Origin: CAIOSQ01 sp044359885
Lineage (GTDB): Bacteria > Pseudomonadota > Alphaproteobacteria > CACIAM-22H2
Direction of reading: 5' to 3'
Assembly (NCBI GenBank): GCA_044359885.1
Contig: JBIKLI010000018.1
Coordinates: forward strand, 1-26,728
DNA: 26,728 nucleotides
In this document: in pieces, positions 23,133 through 26,728 of the stretch
Layout of the letters: each line of letters begins with the position of its first letter
How positions within the stretch are numbered: the stretch's first letter is position 1
Notes under the pieces: model-generated
The model's input: the letters and a program-made list of their open reading frames with translations, nothing else
Told to the model about the DNA's origin: nothing
Database searches by the model: none
Translations under genes and position numbers: made by a program

Positions 23133-24280
23133 GACGAAGCCCCTTCGCGGCGAACCGGAAGTCCAAGATGGAGAGCGAGATGCTCGCCCTGCACGGCCAC
23201 GAAGCGCTCGAACCGGAACACGTCGTCGACGACCCGCTTGCCGTTGAGACCCATCTCCCGCCGGCGCGCCTCGTCGCCGGCGAGACCGCGCAGCGCATCG
23301 GCCAGCGCGCCGATATCGGCGGGGTCGATGGCGATGCCGTTCGGGCGACGCGGGTCGATCGCCTCGACCGAGCCGTCCTCGTTGCCGCAGACGAACGGAA
23401 CGCCCGCGGCGGCAGCCTCCAGCAGCCCGAGCGGAACCGCCTCGCCCAGCCCCGGCCCCCCTCGGGCGATCAGGATCGCCGCGTCCGCGCAGGCGTAGAG
23501 ATAGGGCAACGCGTCCTGCGGGACGAGACCGGTCAGGAAAACGCGGTCCGCGACGCCGTGGTCGCGGGCATGGGCCTCGATCGCCGCGCGGTCCGGACCG
23601 TCGCCCACGACCAGATAGAGGAACCGCGGATCGCCCATCCGGGCGAGCGCCTCGATCGTCTGCCGATGACCCTTGTTGTTGTTCGGGGGCCCGGCCATGT
23701 GCGCGACGGTGACGCAGACGAAGCGGCCGGAGATGTCGCCGATCGCCGGAAAGCGCCGCATGACCTCCGCGCGCGCCGCCGCCGCCGGCATCGGCCGGAA
23801 GACGGCGACGTCGACCGGATCGTAGAGCAGCCCGGTCGGCGGCACGCGGTCGTGGAAGCGCGGCATGTTCTCGATCGTGTAGCGGCAGTCGGCGAGCACC
23901 AGGTCGGCCGCCGCGAAGGCATGTTCGCGCAGCCGCGGCAGGCGGCAGAGGATGTCGATGTTGTAGACGTTGAGCGCGTAGGGCGTGCCCTTCAGCCGGC
24001 GTGCGGCAAGGCCGAGCGCCGCCAGATAGACGTGGTTCACCATCACGGCGTCGAAGCGCCGCGCCAGGACCGTGGCCAGCGCGCGCAGCACGGCGTCGAG
24101 CTTGCCGCGGAAGGCGAAGCGGCGATCGACCAGACCGCGCTCGGCGAAATGCGCCTGCTTGTCGATCGACAGCGCGAAGACCTCGGCACCGAGCTGGCGC
24201 AGGGCGCGGATCTGGTGCCGGCTGTAGGTGGCGATGCCCCCCACGCCCTCGATGTCGAAGCCGATATAGAGGATCCTCAT
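23129..24280 (-). CDS. Glycosyltransferase family 4 protein
   Basis: A 383-residue GT-B glycosyltransferase. The N-terminal loop IGFDIEGVGGIATYSRHQIR is the donor/acceptor glycine loop, and the donor domain includes FVCVTVAHMAGPPNNNKGH and YLVVGDGPDRAAIEAHA. The E-x7-E pair is EAVPLGLLE (in GLGEAVPLGLLEAAAAGVP). ATG 24280 has no Shine-Dalgarno in the GC-rich stretch before it; a 15-codon frame ending in TGA overlaps this ATG (see 24277-24324). It lies between the two methyltransferase genes. Donor sugar unknown. Confidence 0.92.
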   Translation of the reverse strand: MRILYIGFDIEGVGGIATYSRHQIRALRQLGAEVFALSIDKQAHFAERGLVDRRFAFRGKLDAVLRALATVLARRFDAVMVNHVYLAALGLAARRLKGTPYALNVYNIDILCRLPRLREHAFAAADLVLADCRYTIENMPRFHDRVPPTGLLYDPVDVAVFRPMPAAAARAEVMRRFPAIGDISGRFVCVTVAHMAGPPNNNKGHRQTIEALARMGDPRFLYLVVGDGPDRAAIEAHARDHGVADRVFLTGLVPQDALPYLYACADAAILIARGGPGLGEAVPLGLLEAAAAGVPFVCGNEDGSVEAIDPRRPNGIAIDPADIGALADALRGLAGDEARRREMGLNGKRVVDDVFRFERFVAVQGEHLALHLGLPVRREGASS

Positions 24281-24324
24281 GCGCGGGGCCGGCCGGTGCG
24301 GGGTGTTCGGAGAACGCGATCCAT
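24277..24324 (-). other. Possible 15-codon leader frame coupled to the GT gene
   Basis: On the minus strand an ATG at 24324 opens a 15-codon frame (beginning MDRVLRTPRTG) that ends in TGA overlapping the GT start (ATGA). An AGGA lies about 11 nt upstream. Every other junction of this operon is a tight overlap, and the GT lacks its own Shine-Dalgarno, so the frame may pass ribosomes on. It may also be chance. Confidence 0.25.
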
Positions 24325-24342
24325 GACCGGGCTATTCCTGTC

Positions 24343-25083
24343 TCATTTATGGGCGACCGCCAGCAGGCACTGGCTGAAGATCGCCTCGCGCCCGCTCTCG
24401 CCGGTCTCGATGGCCAGCGCCAGCCGCATCGCGCCGCGCAGCACCGGCCAGAGCGCGGCGCGCACGGCGCTGCGCAGGCCATGCGGGACCGGCCGGTCCT
24501 CGTGGCACTCGACGCGCGCGAAGTCGCAGGCGCGCAGCAGCTGGGCGATCGAGGCGCGCGTGAAGGCATCCTCCGCGAGCATGTCCCAGTAGCGCATGCG
24601 CGCGGCGAAGATCGCCTCGGCGTTGGGCAGATGCAGGATGAAGCGCCCGCCGGGCCGCAGCGCACGATGGACCGCGTCGGCGATCTCCATCTGCGCGTCC
24701 TTGGAAAAATAGTGGAACAGGTCGAAGAGGACGATCGCGTCCAGCGAGCTGGGCGCGAGCCCGGCCAGGACGGGACGGAAATCCCCCAGCTCGATCCCGG
24801 CGATGCCGAGCGCCTGCGCGGCCGCGACCTGCTCGGGGCTGGCGTCGATGCCGCGGGCGCGGACATAGCCCAGATTGCGCGCCGCCCAGACCAGCGCGCC
24901 ATGGCCGCATCCAAGATCCAGGATATCGGCGTCGCGCGACGCCGGGAAATGCGCGCGCACCAGACGTTCGAGATAGGGGCGCCGGCGCGCGAGCCCGTCG
25001 CGCGCCCCGGCCACCGAGGCATGGGTGCTGACATAGCGGGCAAGCAGCCGCGCGCGGTAGTCGCCGGTGGTCACGGATGTCAT
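24343..25083 (-). CDS. Class I SAM-dependent methyltransferase (copy 1)
   Basis: A 246-residue Rossmann methyltransferase: motif I ILDLGCGHGALVWAARNLGY, then GIDASPEQVAAAQALG, with DAIVLFDLFHYFSKD after it and LRPGGRFILHLPNAEAI as motif III. Its paralogue at 22392-23132 has EH in VIEHLD, here replaced by FHYFSKD, so the two may have different acceptors. ATG 25083 follows a -10-like element. It is first in the eight-gene minus-strand glycan operon; the 62-bp gap to the GT gene is the widest in it. Confidence 0.92.
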   Translation of the reverse strand: MTSVTTGDYRARLLARYVSTHASVAGARDGLARRRPYLERLVRAHFPASRDADILDLGCGHGALVWAARNLGYVRARGIDASPEQVAAAQALGIAGIELGDFRPVLAGLAPSSLDAIVLFDLFHYFSKDAQMEIADAVHRALRPGGRFILHLPNAEAIFAARMRYWDMLAEDAFTRASIAQLLRACDFARVECHEDRPVPHGLRSAVRAALWPVLRGAMRLALAIETGESGREAIFSQCLLAVAHK

Positions 25084-25112
25084 GCGCCTGCCGATGGGAT
25101 CGGGCGGCCAGG

Positions 25113-25144
25113 GTTATAGCAGCGCGCCCCGGGCGGCGGAACAA
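25113..25144 (-). promoter_or_regulatory. Candidate promoter of the glycan operon
   Basis: On the minus strand, TATAAC (25113-25118) lies 29 bp before the first methyltransferase ATG. TTGTTC (25139-25144) upstream could be a -35 but the 20-bp spacer is longer than optimal. The sequence lies in the 67-bp gap behind the reductase gene, so the operon may alternatively be read through from it. Confidence 0.3.
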
Positions 25145-25150
25145 CGCTGG

Positions 25151-26074
25151 TCAGTGCGGCGCGGTGCGGCCTGCCTCGTAGGCCTGGAGATGCCGCCATG
25201 CCAGCTGCAGGAGCGGCGCGTCGATGCCGGCGGCCCTGGCGCGCGCCGCCAGATCGCCGACGATGTGCTCCCCCTCGGTCGGCCCGTGGCGCTCGATGTC
25301 GCGCAGCATCGAGGCGGCGAACCTGGAGCCCGGCTCGGTCAGCACCTTCTCGGTGGAGGCGACGACGGTGGCCGAGGGCCCATGACCCGCGGCTTCGGCG
25401 ATGGCGATGACCTCGGCGAGGCAGGTGCGCATCATCAACGCCCCGCCCTCGGTCGCGACGATGCGCCCGACCGGCGCGCGCATGAGGGAGGTCATCGCGG
25501 CGAGCGGCCCCAGCAGGGCCAGCTTGTCCCACAGCGACTGGATCGGGTTCTCGAGCAGGCGGAAATCGACCGGGCTGCCGCGCAGGGCTTCCGCCAGCGC
25601 CGTCAGCGCCGGCGGGTGCCGGCCATGGCGCCCCCCGAACCCGATCCGATGGACGTTGTTGAGATGGTGGATCACCCCGTCCGGGGTCAGGGTCGCGGCG
25701 ATGTAGGCGACGCCGGCGACGGTCCGGACGCTGCCGAAACGCTCGTCGAACTCGTCGATATGCGCGATGCCGTTGAGCAGCGGCAGCACGACGGTCTCCG
25801 GTCCGACGGCCGGCGCGATCGCGGCGATCGCGGATGCCAGATCGTAGGCCTTGCAGGCGACGATCACGAGGTCCCAGTCGCTGCCCGTCGCCTCGGTGGT
25901 GTAGTTCGGGCGGACGGAGAAATTGCCGAAATGGCTTTCGACGACGATGCCGCTGCGCGCGATCTGGCCGGCCCGGCGCTGGCGCACGAGGAACGTGACC
26001 TTCGTGCCGGCCTCGATCAGCCGCGCCCCGAAATAGCCGCCGACGGCTCCCGCACCAAGCACAAGCACACGCAT
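25151..26074 (-). CDS. Ketopantoate reductase (PanE/ApbA) family protein
   Basis: A 307-residue NAD(P)-dependent reductase of the 2-dehydropantoate 2-reductase family. The Rossmann motif is LGAGAVGGYFGA (6-17), N101 is in LPLLNGIAH and the catalytic Lys is K184 in LWDKLALLG. The C-terminal Ser/Glu block is FAASMLRDIERHGPTEGE. But in true PanE the Lys is followed by KLAVN...N, and here the two Asn positions are Leu and Ala (KLALLGPLAAMTS). This pattern is seen in related enzymes, so ketopantoate need not be the substrate. ATG 26074 has GGAGG 10 nt and AAGG 4 nt upstream. Cytoplasmic; no pantothenate gene is nearby. Confidence 0.88.
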   Translation of the reverse strand: MRVLVLGAGAVGGYFGARLIEAGTKVTFLVRQRRAGQIARSGIVVESHFGNFSVRPNYTTEATGSDWDLVIVACKAYDLASAIAAIAPAVGPETVVLPLLNGIAHIDEFDERFGSVRTVAGVAYIAATLTPDGVIHHLNNVHRIGFGGRHGRHPPALTALAEALRGSPVDFRLLENPIQSLWDKLALLGPLAAMTSLMRAPVGRIVATEGGALMMRTCLAEVIAIAEAAGHGPSATVVASTEKVLTEPGSRFAASMLRDIERHGPTEGEHIVGDLAARARAAGIDAPLLQLAWRHLQAYEAGRTAPH

Positions 26075-26241
26075 CGACCTTTGGCCTCCGGAAAATCACC
26101 AATGTCTCCCGAGGAAGGTAGCACAACCCGGGCGCGAATTCGGTACGATGTTGTCCCGGCCCGGAAATAGGCCGGCCGGGAATCGCGTTATCCGATTGAA
26201 CCCGATGCCCGATCGGGTGAAGTTCCGCGTCCAATCGCCTG
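26075..26241. promoter_or_regulatory. Divergent reductase/GT intergenic region
   Basis: 167 bp between two divergent starts. It holds a 7-bp inverted repeat, CCCGGCC (26155-26161) and GGCCGGG (26174-26180), and a palindrome CCCGATCGGG (26208-26217). It is richer in A/T than the genes. No convincing -35/-10 pair was found on either strand. Confidence 0.3.
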
Positions 26242-26728
26242 GTGGCCGCCATCCGCATCCTGCACGTCATCGCGTCGCTGGCCGAGCGCACCGGCGGTCC
26301 CGCCAAGGCGGCCCGCGAGATGGCGCGTGCCGTCGCGCGGCGCGGCCATGCCGTGTCGATCTACACGACCGACCGTGACGCCGAGCCGCGCGAGGGGCTG
26401 GTCGCCGGCCTCGCCTTCGACGACGACGGGGTCGCGGTCCGTGTCTTCGCCCAGGGCGCGCCCAGGGCCTTCGCCACCTCCTGGCCGCTGGCCGCCGCGC
26501 TGGACGCGGCCATCGCCGATGCCGACGTCGTCCATATCCACTCGCTCTACCTGTTCCATGTCTGGGCGGCCGCCCGCGCCTGCCGCCGCCATCGCAAGCC
26601 GTATCTGCTGCGCCCGCACGGCACGCTCGATCCCTTCATCCGCCGCCGCCGCCGCCTCGCCAAGCGCGTCCTGGGCGCGCTGTTCCAGGACCGGGTGATC
26701 CGCGACGCGGCCGCGCTGCACTGGACCG
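26242..26728 (+). CDS. Glycosyltransferase family 4, N-terminal part (runs off the end)
   Basis: 162 codons of a GT-B enzyme continuing past the right edge. The opening RILHVIASLAERTGGPAKAA carries the acceptor-loop GGP, followed by ARAVARRGHAVSIYTTD and DVVHIHSLYLFHVWAAARAC, and then PYLLRPHGTLDPFI, all typical of GT4 N-domains. Only GTG 26242 is available, since an in-frame TGA at 26218 closes the frame upstream; no Shine-Dalgarno is clear. Divergent from the reductase gene, it probably begins another transcript of the same glycan locus. Confidence 0.85.
   Translation, partial: MAAIRILHVIASLAERTGGPAKAAREMARAVARRGHAVSIYTTDRDAEPREGLVAGLAFDDDGVAVRVFAQGAPRAFATSWPLAAALDAAIADADVVHIHSLYLFHVWAAARACRRHRKPYLLRPHGTLDPFIRRRRRLAKRVLGALFQDRVIRDAAALHWT

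Noticed and set aside
20619..23498. 959-codon forward frame across three glycan genes
   Set aside because: Low-complexity Arg/Gln/His-rich translation antisense to an amidotransferase, a methyltransferase and part of a GT gene, all with intact motifs.
26148..26378. 76-codon forward frame at the right end
   Set aside because: Arg/His-rich, in another frame from the GT4 N-terminal domain, which has clear family motifs.

Overview
The window is GC-rich, gene-dense chromosomal DNA that looks alphaproteobacterial, probably Rhodospirillales-like. The reasons are a RegB/RegA-type redox two-component pair, the cobalamin gene content, GTG/TTG starts, many ATGA stop/start overlaps, and one match to the alphaproteobacterial LexA-box spacing. 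The genus cannot be fixed from sequence alone. No rRNA, tRNA, IS element, CRISPR array or phage gene was seen. No gene-free stretch exceeds about 200 bp.

Left part (1-7,490). A small unrecognised protein ends in six perfect GRGD[V/I]V hexapeptides encoded by an 18-bp tandem repeat. It is followed by a DUF2817 (M14-like) zinc peptidase and a phytanoyl-CoA dioxygenase-like protein. On the opposite strand lie an MFS transporter, a CobC-type histidine phosphatase and CobS. CobT is divergent from CobS, so the late steps of cobalamin nucleotide-loop assembly are grouped here, without CobU. A two-gene ABC-2 exporter then runs convergently towards cobT.

Middle (7,487-14,644). The exporter is divergent from regB-regA, a membrane redox histidine kinase and its short Fis-type response regulator, which overlap and are translationally coupled. 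A strong GC-rich hairpin separates regA from a convergent polyprenyl-phosphate sugar-phosphate transferase, which starts a lipid-linked glycan. Next come a membrane sensor with a PAS domain and a degenerate HD-GYP domain, and a PPP-family phosphatase.

Right part (14,716-26,728). This is a surface-glycan locus. A UDP-glucuronate decarboxylase (UDP-xylose synthase) converges on and overlaps an eight-gene minus-strand operon: methyltransferase, glycosyltransferase (GT), second methyltransferase, asparagine-synthase-like amidotransferase, GT9, GT4, Wzx-type flippase, GT4. Nearly all junctions are ATGA or longer overlaps. A ketopantoate-reductase-family enzyme lies upstream, and a divergent GT4 gene runs off the right end. 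Together with the glycosylphosphotransferase these genes could start, build, decorate (amide, methyl) and flip a lipid-linked heteropolysaccharide. The polymerase and the Wza/Wzc export genes are not in view.

The most unusual items are the GRGDVV-repeat protein, the HD-GYP protein that has lost most metal ligands, the overlapping 3' ends of the UDP-xylose synthase and a GT gene, and the amidotransferase/twin-methyltransferase glycan operon.
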